Positions 45,225 through 53,980 are shown, counted from the first letter of the stretch. The stretch: 59,160 nucleotides of DNA from Candidatus Onthomonas avicola (GCA_018710845.1 DVJB01000047.1:1-59160); one strand, 5' to 3'. Notes: generated from the sequence alone by a model not told the origin. Translations and numbers: made by a program.

Positions 45225-45824
45225 TTGCAGACAGATGAGTTTTTTCGCACGTTTTTGGGTATTCGGGATGAGGGAACAGTGGAGAAGCTGACCACTGCGT
45301 CCGAAGTGCGCCGTCTGAGGCGCGGCGAGCTGCTGATCCAGACGGATGAGGAACAGAAGTGGTGTTTTTTTCTTCTCTCTGGCCTGTTTCGGGGCTACTT
45401 CCTCGACGACAGCGGTCAGGATATCTCCGAGTGCTTTGTCTCCGAGCCGGGTGACGCCGTGATGTCCTGCCTGGGTCTGCGCGAGCGGTCGCCCATCACC
45501 TTTGAGGCGCTGGAGAACAGCGAGGTGCTCTGCGTCGCCATGCCGGAGGTGCTGCGCCTGCTGGAGGAGAATGCCGAGCTGGTCCGCCTGCACAACGTCC
45601 TGCTGCTCGAGGCCCTGCGCGGCCAGTGGCAGATCAAGCTGGCGCTCTACCTATACCCGGCCCGGCAGCGCTATGAGTGGTTTTTGCGGACTTATCCGGA
45701 ATTGCCCGGACGGGTGAGCAATAAGCATATCGCCTCCTTCCTGAACATTACGCCGGTGACGCTCAGCCGTCTGCGCCGGGATATCCGGGAGGAGCAGGCG
45801 GTCAGAGCGGTCGGGGACGGATAG
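45225..45824 (+). CDS. Crp/Fnr-family transcriptional regulator
   Basis: 199 residues. cNMP-binding-like beta-roll (about 25-115: RRGELLIQTDEEQKWCFFLLSGLFRGYFLD), dimer helix, and a C-terminal helix-turn-helix (VSNKHIASFLNITPVTLSRLRRDI, about 160-185). It lacks the Arg/Ser cAMP-binding cassette of CRP and the cysteines of FNR. TTG start after GGGAGGTGG; no in-frame ATG fits. Probably autoregulated by the palindrome at 45154. Confidence 0.9.
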   Translation: MQTDEFFRTFLGIRDEGTVEKLTTASEVRRLRRGELLIQTDEEQKWCFFLLSGLFRGYFLDDSGQDISECFVSEPGDAVMSCLGLRERSPITFEALENSEVLCVAMPEVLRLLEENAELVRLHNVLLLEALRGQWQIKLALYLYPARQRYEWFLRTYPELPGRVSNKHIASFLNITPVTLSRLRRDIREEQAVRAVGDG

Positions 45825-45929
45825 AGACGACTCCCAAACCCGGAAAAACCGGAAAGCCCTTTCCTGCGCGCCCGGAATGTGATACCATAGAGGCAACGCA
45901 TGACACCGTGAGGGACGCAGGAGGCTGGC

Positions 45930-47177
45930 ATGAAAGAGACGCGGGAAAAGTTTCTCTTCTTTCTGTTCGGAGACTATGAGGGCGTGCGCCGTTACCTCGA
46001 CCGGCAGGCGCGCCGCGGCTGGGAGCTGGTAGGCAAGGGCGGCTTTTTCACCTGCCGGTTTGCGCGCACGAACCGGCAGGAGCTGATCTATGACGTGACC
46101 CCGTCCGACCCGCGGCGCACGCCGGAGGAGCTGCGCGCCCAGGTCCGTTTCCGGGAGGAGCAGGGCTGGCAGGCGGTGGACACCGTCTGGGGGATGGATA
46201 TCTATAAATCCATGCCCTGTCAGAGCCCCACGCCGCTGCGCCGGGAGGAAGACTACCGCCGCTGGCGGGCGGTCTTTCGCGACTGGCTGCTCTGGTCGGC
46301 CGCGTTTGTGGCGATCACCGCGGCGGTCCTGCTCCTCGGCGGGCAGGCGGCCGGAATGGACTGGGCGGCGCTCGGCGAGAGCTGGTATCTCTCCGACGCG
46401 CGCACGGCGCTGCTGATCGCCCTGCCGGCGGCCCTTGTCTCCGCCGTCCTGTGGCTGGGATGGCTCATGTTCTGCCTGCTCCGGCGGTGTAAACCGCACC
46501 GGGGCGCTTCCCCTGTGGGGCTTTGGGCGCGGGGGCTGTTGCAGCTCGGCGCGGTGGCTTTGCTGGCGGCGGCGCTGGCGGTGGTCTGGCTGGAGCAGGT
46601 TCCCCGGCTCTGGCTGCGGCTGCTGCTGGCGGCCGCGCTGGCCGGGGCGTCGCTCTTCTGCCGTTTCTGCTGGCGGGAGAACCGCCAGCGGCGCTACCGG
46701 GCGATGACAGTGAGCGTGTTTGTCTGCCTGGCGGCGGCGATGGCGCTCGGCTGGGTGATGCCGGCGGACCGCTGGGACACGCTGAACGACGGCGCGGCCT
46801 CCCGCCGGAGCCTGAGCGGCCGTGTCGTCCAGGCGGAGGACCTCGGCCTGGAGACGGAGGGGGAGGACGTCATGGCCTCCTATGAGCGGGAGGCGTCCCT
46901 GCTCGTCCGTCAGGAGCAGTACTATGAGTCCTGGTCGGGCGGCACGGTGATCGAGACGGTGGTCTACACCTGCGCCGTGCCCGCTCTGGCGGAGACGGTG
47001 CTGGAGGACGTGGTTCTCCCCGCTGCGGAGGAGACGGACTGGGGCTACAGCCTCACGGGCGAGGACTGGTACCGCGCTTGGGTCCGGGTGGGCCGCAGGG
47101 TGATCTGCCTGGCGGGCACGCCGGACTGGACGGAGGAGAGCGTCCGCCAGGCCGCCATCGCGGCGGCGACGGCGTGA
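45930..47177 (+). CDS. DUF2812 membrane protein
   Basis: 415 residues. The N-terminal DUF2812 domain (about 1-95: KFLFFLFGDYEGVRRYLDRQARRGWELVGKGGFFTCRF, a fold that packs against membrane-bound partners) is followed by five membrane helices and an extracytoplasmic C-terminal domain (about 285-410). Function unknown; these genes often sit next to PadR regulators, as the convergent DUF2812 gene does. The ATG follows GCAGGAGG. Confidence 0.85.
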   Translation: MKETREKFLFFLFGDYEGVRRYLDRQARRGWELVGKGGFFTCRFARTNRQELIYDVTPSDPRRTPEELRAQVRFREEQGWQAVDTVWGMDIYKSMPCQSPTPLRREEDYRRWRAVFRDWLLWSAAFVAITAAVLLLGGQAAGMDWAALGESWYLSDARTALLIALPAALVSAVLWLGWLMFCLLRRCKPHRGASPVGLWARGLLQLGAVALLAAALAVVWLEQVPRLWLRLLLAAALAGASLFCRFCWRENRQRRYRAMTVSVFVCLAAAMALGWVMPADRWDTLNDGAASRRSLSGRVVQAEDLGLETEGEDVMASYEREASLLVRQEQYYESWSGGTVIETVVYTCAVPALAETVLEDVVLPAAEETDWGYSLTGEDWYRAWVRVGRRVICLAGTPDWTEESVRQAAIAAATA

Positions 47178-47211
47178 CCGGAGCACGAAAAAGAGAATAC
47201 AGAGAGAAACT

Positions 47212-47253
47212 CCCGCCGCTGTCCGGGTCATTCGGACGGCGGCGGGGGCTTTG
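47212..47253. terminator. Hairpin between convergent DUF2812 genes
   Basis: CCCGCCGC-TGTCCG (47212-47225) pairs with CGGAC-GGCGGCGGG (47233-47246) with one bulge. It is followed by GCTTTGTC on the plus strand. Probable terminator for the plus-strand gene. Confidence 0.65.
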
Positions 47254-47269
47254 TCTGTCTTGCGGATTG

Positions 47270-48616
47270 TCACGTCCCGCCGAGCGACTGGCCCACGACG
47301 GCCATTTGTTGCTCCGTCAGCGGCCAGCTGGCGGAGAGGCGGATGATGCGGCCATCGTAGCAGAGCAGGTAGCAGTGGGCTTCCAGCCCGTCCTGGTTGT
47401 AGAGCTGCCAGGCCGACTGCGCGCCCCAGGGCGCGGCGTCCTCCTCCCGCCAGGTCTGGCCGGAGAAGACCGGGCCGGTGGTCATCTCCTCCATCAGGCG
47501 GTCCCGGCACAGGCCGTAGAGGGCCGGGAGATGGACGGTGAGCACGCGGTAGTCCAGCAGGTCGGTGTACTGCCCCTCACCATAGCAGGTGACGTCATTG
47601 CGCGCCAGCAGGGGGGTGGCGCTGAAGGAATGGCCGGTGTGGATTTCCTCCGTCGGCTCGCCGGTCAGCTCCTCCAGCTCCAACGGGACGGCGGCAGGGG
47701 CGGCGGGCTCCGTGTCCAGCAGCCCGTGGGAGACCGCCTGAAAGGCCCCATAGATGATTCCACCCATCATGGCGAAGGCGAGCAGAAAGCTGGCCAGGGT
47801 GGTGAGCACGGCGTTGAGCGTCCTGGGCGCGCCGCGGCGCTGGAGCAGGCGGCGCAGTCCGTTTACCAGGGCGATCAGGACAAGTATATACAGAGCGCCG
47901 ACAGCCGCAAGAAAAACGCGGAGGGAGCCGCCCTGCGCGGCCAGGAAGAGAATATAGAGGACGAACACGCCGAGGAGGCAACCCAGCAGGACGCGCACGA
48001 GCAGGGTGTGCCAGTGTGCGGCGGGGAGGGGGCGGTTCTGTCTGGCGGCCCGTTTCGCCCGCCGCCGCCAGAGATAGTAGCCCGCCGGCTCTGCCGCGAA
48101 CACCAGCACGGCAAAGAAGTAGAGGAGCGGGGAGAAGAGCGCGAAGGGATCAGAGAGGGTCTCCAGCGGGTCGGCCCAGATGTTCGCCAGGCGGGAGGCC
48201 AGTTGGAGCAGCCAGAGGACCAGGAGGATCAGATAGATCACCCGGTTGCGCCGGGTGGCGCGGTGGAGGGTCTCCAGCTCGAGGGCGGGGTCCGTCTCGA
48301 TGGGGACGGGGTCCGGCCGGGTGTTGCGAAAGACCTGCAGCCAGGCGGAGGCGGCGGTCAGCTCCCAGCCGGTGTGGGCGCACAGGTCGTAGAAAGTGCG
48401 CTGATCCTCCGGCGGCTCGGGGTCATATTCTGAGCCCTTCGGGAAGCAGCAGACGGCAAAGGTGCATCTCTGCGGCTCGGTCCGGCGGTAATGCCAGCAG
48501 AGGGGCCCAAACCGGTCCAGCATCCAGCCGCGCGCGGCCATCCGCTCCAGGTGGGCCTCCATGCCCGCGAGGTCAAAGAAGGAAAAGAGTTCGATGCGCC
48601 GTTTGGTCTGTCTCAT
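47270..48616 (-). CDS. DUF2812 membrane protein, PadR-linked
   Basis: 448 residues. DUF2812 domain at the N-terminus (RIELFSFFDLAGMEAHLERMAARGWMLDRFGPLCWHYRRTEP), then five or six membrane helices, and a C-terminal extracytoplasmic domain with QTWREEDAAPWGAQSAWQLYN. ATG 48616 overlaps the PadR stop (ATGA), so the two are translated together. Distant paralogue of the convergent gene at 45930. The PadR/DUF2812 pairing usually marks a stress- or antibiotic-responsive membrane unit, though no mechanism is known. Confidence 0.87.
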   Translation of the reverse strand: MRQTKRRIELFSFFDLAGMEAHLERMAARGWMLDRFGPLCWHYRRTEPQRCTFAVCCFPKGSEYDPEPPEDQRTFYDLCAHTGWELTAASAWLQVFRNTRPDPVPIETDPALELETLHRATRRNRVIYLILLVLWLLQLASRLANIWADPLETLSDPFALFSPLLYFFAVLVFAAEPAGYYLWRRRAKRAARQNRPLPAAHWHTLLVRVLLGCLLGVFVLYILFLAAQGGSLRVFLAAVGALYILVLIALVNGLRRLLQRRGAPRTLNAVLTTLASFLLAFAMMGGIIYGAFQAVSHGLLDTEPAAPAAVPLELEELTGEPTEEIHTGHSFSATPLLARNDVTCYGEGQYTDLLDYRVLTVHLPALYGLCRDRLMEEMTTGPVFSGQTWREEDAAPWGAQSAWQLYNQDGLEAHCYLLCYDGRIIRLSASWPLTEQQMAVVGQSLGGT

Positions 48617-48936
48617 GTCGCAGCCTCCTCTCCAAAGATACGGCGGTAGTCCTCCGCCTGGGCGCAGATGCGGCGGTACTCCTGGGCCAGCATGGCCCGG
48701 CCCTTTTCCGTCAGCCGGTAGCTGCGGCGGCGGCCCTCCGTCCGGGTCTCTACGATCATCCCCTCCCCGGCGAACTGCTCGAGCAGGGTGTAGAGGGTGC
48801 CAGAGCCGATGCTGACGCGGCCTCCGGTCATCGCGGGCACCCGGTCGAGGATGTCGATGCCGCAGCACTCCTCGCGCAGGCACAGCAGCGCGTAGAACAT
48901 CTGCTCCGTCAGGGTCTGAAATTTTGCACGGGGCAT
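48613..48936 (-). CDS. PadR-family transcriptional regulator
   Basis: 107 residues, subfamily 1 length. Winged helix: LTEQMFYALLCLREECCGIDILDRV, the family signature SIGSGTLYTLLEQFAGEGMIVE, and wing EGRRRSYRLTEKGR. ATG at 48936 follows GGGAGG; an upstream ATG at 48951 would overlap the operator. Two identical palindromic sites flank its promoter, indicating autorepression and co-control of the DUF2812 gene. Confidence 0.95.
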   Translation of the reverse strand: MPRAKFQTLTEQMFYALLCLREECCGIDILDRVPAMTGGRVSIGSGTLYTLLEQFAGEGMIVETRTEGRRRSYRLTEKGRAMLAQEYRRICAQAEDYRRIFGEEAAT

Positions 48937-48952
48937 CCGATCACCTCCCATT

Positions 48953-49009
48953 CTCGAATATCGAGGATTCCTCTGTCCTCATTATAATCTCGAATATCGA
49001 GAATGTCAA
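48953..49009 (-). promoter_or_regulatory. PadR promoter with two identical operators
   Basis: Minus strand TTGACA (49004-49009), 17 bases, TATAAT (48981-48986). The palindrome CTCGAATATCGAG occurs twice: at 48989-49001, filling the -35/-10 spacer, and at 48953-48965, just after the start point. Centres are 36 bp apart. Binding at either site would block RNA polymerase. Confidence 0.92.
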
Positions 49010-49223
49010 GGGAAATTTCGACTGTGGGAAGAGAAGAAATAAATCTGATGAAATTGCAATTAATTTTGCATCAAACGGGCAAGAGAGCGGAAATTTCTCC
49101 GGGAAAAATATACAGGATTTGCCCTTTTGCATTTCGGCGCGGCGGCGGCGCGGCTAGAATGGGTCCTGTCACAAGGCACTGGCCGATGAATGCAACATCT
49201 GTGACGGAAGGTGAGGGAGGGAC

Positions 49224-49745
49224 TTGAAGCAATACGAATTCTGGCAGCAGCCCCGGCAGCTGCTCCTGCTGCGCGGCTGGGCCAGGGACGGGGTGCCGGA
49301 ACGGGAGATCGCCCGGCGGATGGGGCTCAAGCCGATGGGCCTGCGCGTCTGGCGGCGGCGCTACCGCGCCATCGGCGAGGCGCTGGCGCTCACCGGCGAG
49401 ATGGCGGACTACCAGGTGGAGGACGCCCTGCTCAAGGCGGCGCTCGGCTACCGCTATACCGAGGAGAAGACGGAGCAGACCGACCGGGGGGAGAAGCTGG
49501 TGACCACGGAAAAGGACGTGGCCCCCAACGTGACGGCGATCAGCCTCTGGCTCAAGCGCCGCCGCCCGGAGGTCTGGGACCGCGAGGGGGAGGAGCCGCC
49601 CGAACGGCCGCCGGAGAACAACCTGCTGGACGCCCTGGGGGACTGGGAGAGGGAGGTGTATGACCGCGATGCGATACCGGAGCTTCAGCCGGCGGCAGAA
49701 GCTGACCATGACGTGGTGGAAACGGCCGGACTTTCAGAGCCGTGA
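49224..49745 (+). CDS. terS: Phage terminase small subunit
   Basis: 173 residues. N-terminal helix-turn-helix for DNA recognition (ARDGVPEREIARRMGLKPMGLRVWRRRY, about 20-48), a central helical oligomerisation region, and a charged tail. The segment ALGYRYTEEKTEQTDRGEKLVTTEKDVAPNVTAISLWLKRRRPEVW is typical of TerS of siphophages and prophages. TTG start after GTGAGGGAGG. Overlaps terL by 86 nt in another frame. First gene of the phage block; about 215 nt of A/T-richer DNA separates it from the PadR promoter. Confidence 0.88.
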   Translation: MKQYEFWQQPRQLLLLRGWARDGVPEREIARRMGLKPMGLRVWRRRYRAIGEALALTGEMADYQVEDALLKAALGYRYTEEKTEQTDRGEKLVTTEKDVAPNVTAISLWLKRRRPEVWDREGEEPPERPPENNLLDALGDWEREVYDRDAIPELQPAAEADHDVVETAGLSEP

Positions 49746-50916
49746 CGGCATCCTCTGCGACGGGTCCGTCCGCTCGGGCAAGACGCTGAGCATGGCCCTC
49801 GGCTTTGTGCTCTGGAGCCTGGAGCGGTTTGACCGCCAGCGCTTCGCCCTGTGCGGCAAGACGATCGAGAGCCTGCGGCGCAACGTGACCGGCCAGCTCC
49901 CCCAATGGCTGGAGGGGCTCGTCACCGTGGAGGAGCGGCGCAGCGAGAACAAGATTATCCTACGACGGGACGGGCGGGAGAACGAGTACTTCCTCTTCGG
50001 CGGCAAGGACGAGAGCAGCTATCAGCTGATTCAGGGCATCACGCTCGCGGGCGTGCTCTTTGACGAGGTGGCGCTCATGCCCCGCTCCTTTGTGGAGCAG
50101 GCCCTCGCCCGGTGCAGCGTGGAGGGCAGCCGGTTCTGGTTTAACTGCAACCCGGAGTCCCCCGAGCACTGGTTTTATAAGGACTGGGTGACGCGGGCCG
50201 CAGAGCGGAACCTGCTCTACCTGCACTTCACAATGGAGGATAACCCCGCGCTCACCGAGGGCATCCGGCGGCGATATGAGCGGCTGTACACCGGCGTGTT
50301 CTACCGGCGCTACGTCCTCGGCCAGTGGGTGGCGGCGGAGGGGCTGATCTACGACATGTTCGACCCCGCGCGTCACGTGGCCGCCGGGCCGGTGGAGGTG
50401 CGCGGGCCGGCCTACGTCTCGGTGGACTACGGCACGCGCAACCCCACCGTTTTCCTCCTCTGGCAGCAGGGGCGGGACGGGCGGTGGTACTGCCTGCGGG
50501 AGTACTACTGGTCCGGCCGGGAGCGCATGCGCCAGAAGACGGACGGGGAGTATGCCGACGATCTCGCGCGCTGGCTGGACGGGGTGACGCCGCGCGCGGT
50601 GATTGTGGACCCGTCCGCGGCGAGCTTTATGGCCCTGCTGCGCCAGCGGGGCTATCCCGTGCTCGGGGCGGATAACGCCGTGCTCGACGGCATCCGCCGC
50701 GTGGGCCAGCGGCTGCAGGAGGGCGCGCTCGCCTTCCACGAGAGCTGCCGCCGCACCTGCGCCGAGTTTCGCGCCTATGTCTGGGAGGAGGACGGCGGCG
50801 GGCAGGACTGCCCGCGCAAGGAGCACGACCACTGCATGGACGCCCTGCGCTACTTTGTGAGCACCGTCCTGTGGCGCGGCGAGGGCCGGGCGGCCCGCCG
50901 CCCAAGGGGCACGTAA
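49660..50916 (+). CDS. terL: Phage terminase large subunit (PBSX/Terminase_3 type)
   Basis: 418 residues with both enzyme halves. ATPase: Walker A GSVRSGKT (35-42), Walker B LAGVLFDEVALM, coupling motif FWFNCNPES. RuvC-like nuclease: VSVDYGTRNP, VIVDPSAAS and EHDHCMDALRYF, which hold the metal-binding aspartates. All catalytic residues seem intact. It cuts concatemers and pumps DNA into the capsid through the portal. The ATG at 49660 follows GGGAGG. Confidence 0.95.
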   Translation: MTAMRYRSFSRRQKLTMTWWKRPDFQSRDGILCDGSVRSGKTLSMALGFVLWSLERFDRQRFALCGKTIESLRRNVTGQLPQWLEGLVTVEERRSENKIILRRDGRENEYFLFGGKDESSYQLIQGITLAGVLFDEVALMPRSFVEQALARCSVEGSRFWFNCNPESPEHWFYKDWVTRAAERNLLYLHFTMEDNPALTEGIRRRYERLYTGVFYRRYVLGQWVAAEGLIYDMFDPARHVAAGPVEVRGPAYVSVDYGTRNPTVFLLWQQGRDGRWYCLREYYWSGRERMRQKTDGEYADDLARWLDGVTPRAVIVDPSAASFMALLRQRGYPVLGADNAVLDGIRRVGQRLQEGALAFHESCRRTCAEFRAYVWEEDGGGQDCPRKEHDHCMDALRYFVSTVLWRGEGRAARRPRGT

Positions 50917-50929
50917 AAGGAGGGGAAAA

Positions 50930-52348
50930 ATGATTCTTTATCTGGACCGCGCAGAGGTCCCCGACCTGGAGGAGATCTCCCCCGAGGTGATCCGCTACTG
51001 CGTCCGCAAGGCGGAGCAGGCCAACGGCCGCTATCAGCGGCTGGACCGGTACTACCGCGGCGAGCACGACATCTTCCGCCGCGCCGCCGGGGAGGAGGAG
51101 CTGCGCGTGGCGGCCAACTACGCCAAGTACGTGGTGGACATCGCCCTGGGCTACTACCTGGGCGAGGGGGTGAAGTACGACGCAAATCCCCGGCACAACG
51201 CCGGTCTCCGGGGCGGACGGGAGATTGACCTCTCACCGCTGCTCGGCTGCTACGACCGGCAGCACATCCGCCGCGCAGACCTGGAGATCGGCAAGAGCAT
51301 GGGGGTGATGGGCGACTGTCTGGAGCTCTGCTACGCCTCCGGCGGGGAGGACCCGGAGCCGCGCAGCGCCCGCATCGACCCGCGCAACGGCATCCTCGTG
51401 TGCGACACGACGGTGGAGCACAACAAGCTCTTTGCCCTGATCTGGGACCGCCGGGAGACGGTGGCGGGCGCGCCGTACTACTTCGTCACCCGCTACACCG
51501 ACCGGACCGCGCGGGACTACCGCAGCGGCGACCTGGTCACGGCGGCCTTCTCCCCGGTGGGCCCGGCGCGGGAGCACTACTTCGGCGCGGTGCCCGTGAT
51601 CGCCTACGAGAACAACGCCGAGCGGCAGGGGGACTTTGAGCAGATCCTCAGCCTGATTGACGCCTATGACGAGCTGCTCTCCAGCCGCCTGACGGACAAG
51701 CGGAAGTTTGTGGACGCCCTGCTCGTCTTCTTCGGCATGACCCTCGCCCCCGGCGAGGAGGAGAAGCTCAGCCGCGAGCGCTTTATCGACGGCGCGCCGC
51801 TGGACGCGCGGGCGGAGTACATCCAAAAGACCTTCGACGAGGCGGGAGTGCAGGTGCTCGCCGACGCGCTGGTGCGGGAGATGCACAAGATGACGCTGAC
51901 GGTGGACATGTCGGACGAGCACTTTGCCGGCAACGCCTCCGGCCAGGCCCTCAAGCTCAAGCTGCTGACGATGGACCTGCTGGTGAAAAACAAGATGCGT
52001 CAGATGGAGCGCGGGCTGAAGGAGCGCCTGGCCCTCTACAACCACTGGCTGTGCGTCAAGGGCGTGATGGAGCCGGTGGGCGTGGAGGACGTGGACGTGG
52101 TGTTCACGGTGAACCTGCCCATCAACGAGGCCGAGCGGGTGGAGCTGGTCACCCGGCTGCGCGGCATGGTGGACGACCAGACGCTGCTCGGACAGCTCTG
52201 GTTTATTCAGGACCCGGCGGAGGCGGCGCGCAATCTGGAGTGCCAGCGCCGGGAGCAAGCGGGAACGGCAGGCGATGCCTGTTCCAAAGATACGGATCCG
52301 GGCCGGGCGGAGTCGATCGGCCCCGATCGGAAGGAGGAGATCAGATGA
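50930..52348 (+). CDS. Phage portal protein (SPP1 gp6-like)
   Basis: 472 residues, cytosolic until assembled. DLEEISPEVIRYCVRKAEQANGRYQRLDRYYRGEHDIFRR at the start, DIALGYYLGEGVKYD, and KSMGVMGDCLELCY are typical of the SPP1-type portal family. It forms the dodecameric ring at one capsid vertex. Its stop overlaps the scaffold ATG. Intact and of normal length. Confidence 0.92.
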   Translation: MILYLDRAEVPDLEEISPEVIRYCVRKAEQANGRYQRLDRYYRGEHDIFRRAAGEEELRVAANYAKYVVDIALGYYLGEGVKYDANPRHNAGLRGGREIDLSPLLGCYDRQHIRRADLEIGKSMGVMGDCLELCYASGGEDPEPRSARIDPRNGILVCDTTVEHNKLFALIWDRRETVAGAPYYFVTRYTDRTARDYRSGDLVTAAFSPVGPAREHYFGAVPVIAYENNAERQGDFEQILSLIDAYDELLSSRLTDKRKFVDALLVFFGMTLAPGEEEKLSRERFIDGAPLDARAEYIQKTFDEAGVQVLADALVREMHKMTLTVDMSDEHFAGNASGQALKLKLLTMDLLVKNKMRQMERGLKERLALYNHWLCVKGVMEPVGVEDVDVVFTVNLPINEAERVELVTRLRGMVDDQTLLGQLWFIQDPAEAARNLECQRREQAGTAGDACSKDTDPGRAESIGPDRKEEIR

Positions 52349-52893
52349 ACCGTGAGACACAGGAGCGCCAGCGGCCCGACTTTGAGTCGCTGCTGCGCGA
52401 GGATCGGGAGTACCAGGCCGCCTGCGACCGCAAGGTGAGCCAGGCCCTCGCCGCCGCACGGGCCGGCTGGGAGCGGGAGAAGGCGGCGGCGCTGGAGGCG
52501 GCGCGCGCGGGCTATCAGGCGGACGCCGAGGCCCTGGCCCAGGAGCGCCTGGCCGGGCAGCGCGCGGAGCTGGAGCGCCAGCGGCGGGACTTTGCGGCGC
52601 GGCTGCGCCAGGTAGAAGTGGCGCGCGCCCTGCAGGAGCGGGGACTGGACGCGCGCTTTGCCCCCTACCTCACCGGCGCGGACGAGGCGGAGTCTAGCCA
52701 GCGGGTGGAGACGTTTGCCAAGCTCTTTCAGGAGGCGCTGGCGCAGGCGGTCTCCGGGCGGATGCGCGGCGGCGCGCCCCGCGCCCCGGAGCAGGCCCCG
52801 GCCCTGACGCGCGAGAGCCTGCACGGCATGAGCCGGCAGGAGATCAACCGCCGCTGGCCGCAGGTGTCCAACCTCCTGCGGGAGGGGCGCTGA
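52345..52893 (+). CDS. Phage capsid scaffolding protein (DUF4355-like)
   Basis: 182 residues, highly charged and helical (about 30-90 is a long coiled coil of Glu/Ala/Arg), then a small C-terminal domain. The pattern DFESLLREDREYQAACDRKVSQALAAAR-GWE is that of DUF4355 scaffolds, which sit between portal and capsid genes. ATGA overlap with the portal gene. After it comes a 229-nt gap filled by a repeat, unusual for a phage head operon. Confidence 0.88.
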   Translation: MNRETQERQRPDFESLLREDREYQAACDRKVSQALAAARAGWEREKAAALEAARAGYQADAEALAQERLAGQRAELERQRRDFAARLRQVEVARALQERGLDARFAPYLTGADEAESSQRVETFAKLFQEALAQAVSGRMRGGAPRAPEQAPALTRESLHGMSRQEINRRWPQVSNLLREGR

Positions 52894-52897
52894 AAGA

Positions 52898-53058
52898 TTT
52901 CGAGCAAATGCCTTTGCATTTGCTCGAGATTTGCAGTCCTCCTTCGCGCACTCGCTGCGCTCGCACACTCGGAGGACTATCGGTATTTTTGGCCCGGTAC
53001 ATGCCCGTGCCAAAAATGGATCGCACTCTATTTGGCCCTGTGGGCCAAACTCTGCGAG
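52898..53058 (+). repeat. Structured repeat element, copy 1
   Basis: Four hairpins in order: stem 1 CGAGCAAATGC/GCATTTGCTCG (52901-52911/52916-52926); stem 2 AGTCCTCC/GGAGGACT (52935-52942/52971-52978); stem 3 ATTTTTGGC/GCCAAAAAT (52985-52993/53009-53017) around the loop CCCGGTACATGCCCGT; stem 4 TTTGGCCC/GGGCCAAA (53031-53038/53042-53049). A homologous copy on the other strand is at 58962-59130, with compensating changes in the stems. Fills the scaffold-capsid gap. No T tract, so not a simple terminator. Confidence 0.85.
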
Positions 53059-53122
53059 GCTGTTATGCCTCTCAGGGGCGCTGAGTGCCTGAACGATTGA
53101 CAAAAGGAAAGGATGATTTGAC

Positions 53123-53974
53123 ATGGCTTCCAATCTCGCGAACTTTATCCCCGAAATCTGGTCGGCCCGGCTGCTGGAGCACCTGGACAACGCACACGTG
53201 TACGCCCGGCTGATGAACCGCGACTATGAGGGCGAGATCCGCGCCTTCGGCGACACGGTGCACATCAACCAGATCGGCGACATCACCATCAGCGACTATA
53301 CCGGCGCGGACATCACCGGCCCGGAGGAGCTGGACGGGACGCAGCAGGACCTGACGATCAATCAGGCCAAGTACTTCAACTTTCAGGTCAAGGACATGGA
53401 CAACGCCCAGTCCAACCCCAAGCTGGTGGACGCGGCGATGCAGCGGGCGAGCTACGGCATCAACGATGTGATCGACAAGTATCTGGCAAACCTGCTGGTC
53501 GCGGGGGTGAACGCCTCCAACGTGATCGGCTCGGACACCACGCCCATCGAGCCCACCGCCGCAACCGCCTATGACTACCTGGTGGACCTCGGCGTGCTGC
53601 TCAACGAGGCGAACGTGCCCATGTTCGGCCGCTGGGTAGTGGTGCCGCCCTGGTATCATGGCCTGCTGCTCAAGGACGAGCGCTTTGTCGGCAACGGCAC
53701 CGGCTACAACCAGGCAATCCTGCAGGGCGGCCTGGTGGGCGAGGCCGCGGGCTTTCAGATCCACCTGTCCAACAACGTGCCGAACACCTCGGGCGCGAAG
53801 TATAAGGTACTCGCCGGCACTGCCGCCGCCGGGGCCTTTGCCGAGCAGCTCGTGGAGCTGGAGGCCTACCGGCTGGAGAAAAACTTCTCCGACGCGGTGA
53901 AGGGCCTGCACGTCTTCGGGGCAAAGGTGGTCCAGCCCAAGGCACTGGCCCTGATGACCTGCGACAAGGAGTGA
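53123..53974 (+). CDS. Phage major capsid protein (P22-coat-like)
   Basis: 283 residues. Opening NLANFIPEIWSARLLEHLDNAHVYARLMNRDYEGEI and the middle block ASYGINDVIDKYLANLLVAGV, with the late segment VLLNEANVPMFGRWVVVPPWYHGLLLKDERF, match P22 gp5-family coat proteins. Builds the icosahedral shell around the scaffold. No signal peptide or protease site visible. AAAGGAAAGGA before the ATG. Codons are strongly biased as in highly expressed genes. Confidence 0.93.
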   Translation: MASNLANFIPEIWSARLLEHLDNAHVYARLMNRDYEGEIRAFGDTVHINQIGDITISDYTGADITGPEELDGTQQDLTINQAKYFNFQVKDMDNAQSNPKLVDAAMQRASYGINDVIDKYLANLLVAGVNASNVIGSDTTPIEPTAATAYDYLVDLGVLLNEANVPMFGRWVVVPPWYHGLLLKDERFVGNGTGYNQAILQGGLVGEAAGFQIHLSNNVPNTSGAKYKVLAGTAAAGAFAEQLVELEAYRLEKNFSDAVKGLHVFGAKVVQPKALALMTCDKE

Positions 53975-53980
53975 TGCGCG

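Noticed and set aside
52844-53026. Small minus-strand protein with GTGMYR motif, also in the 58929-59153 frame
   Set aside because: Both frames cover the structured repeat; the peptide similarity follows from the repeat, and neither has a good ribosome site. Kept as a test under findings, not as genes.
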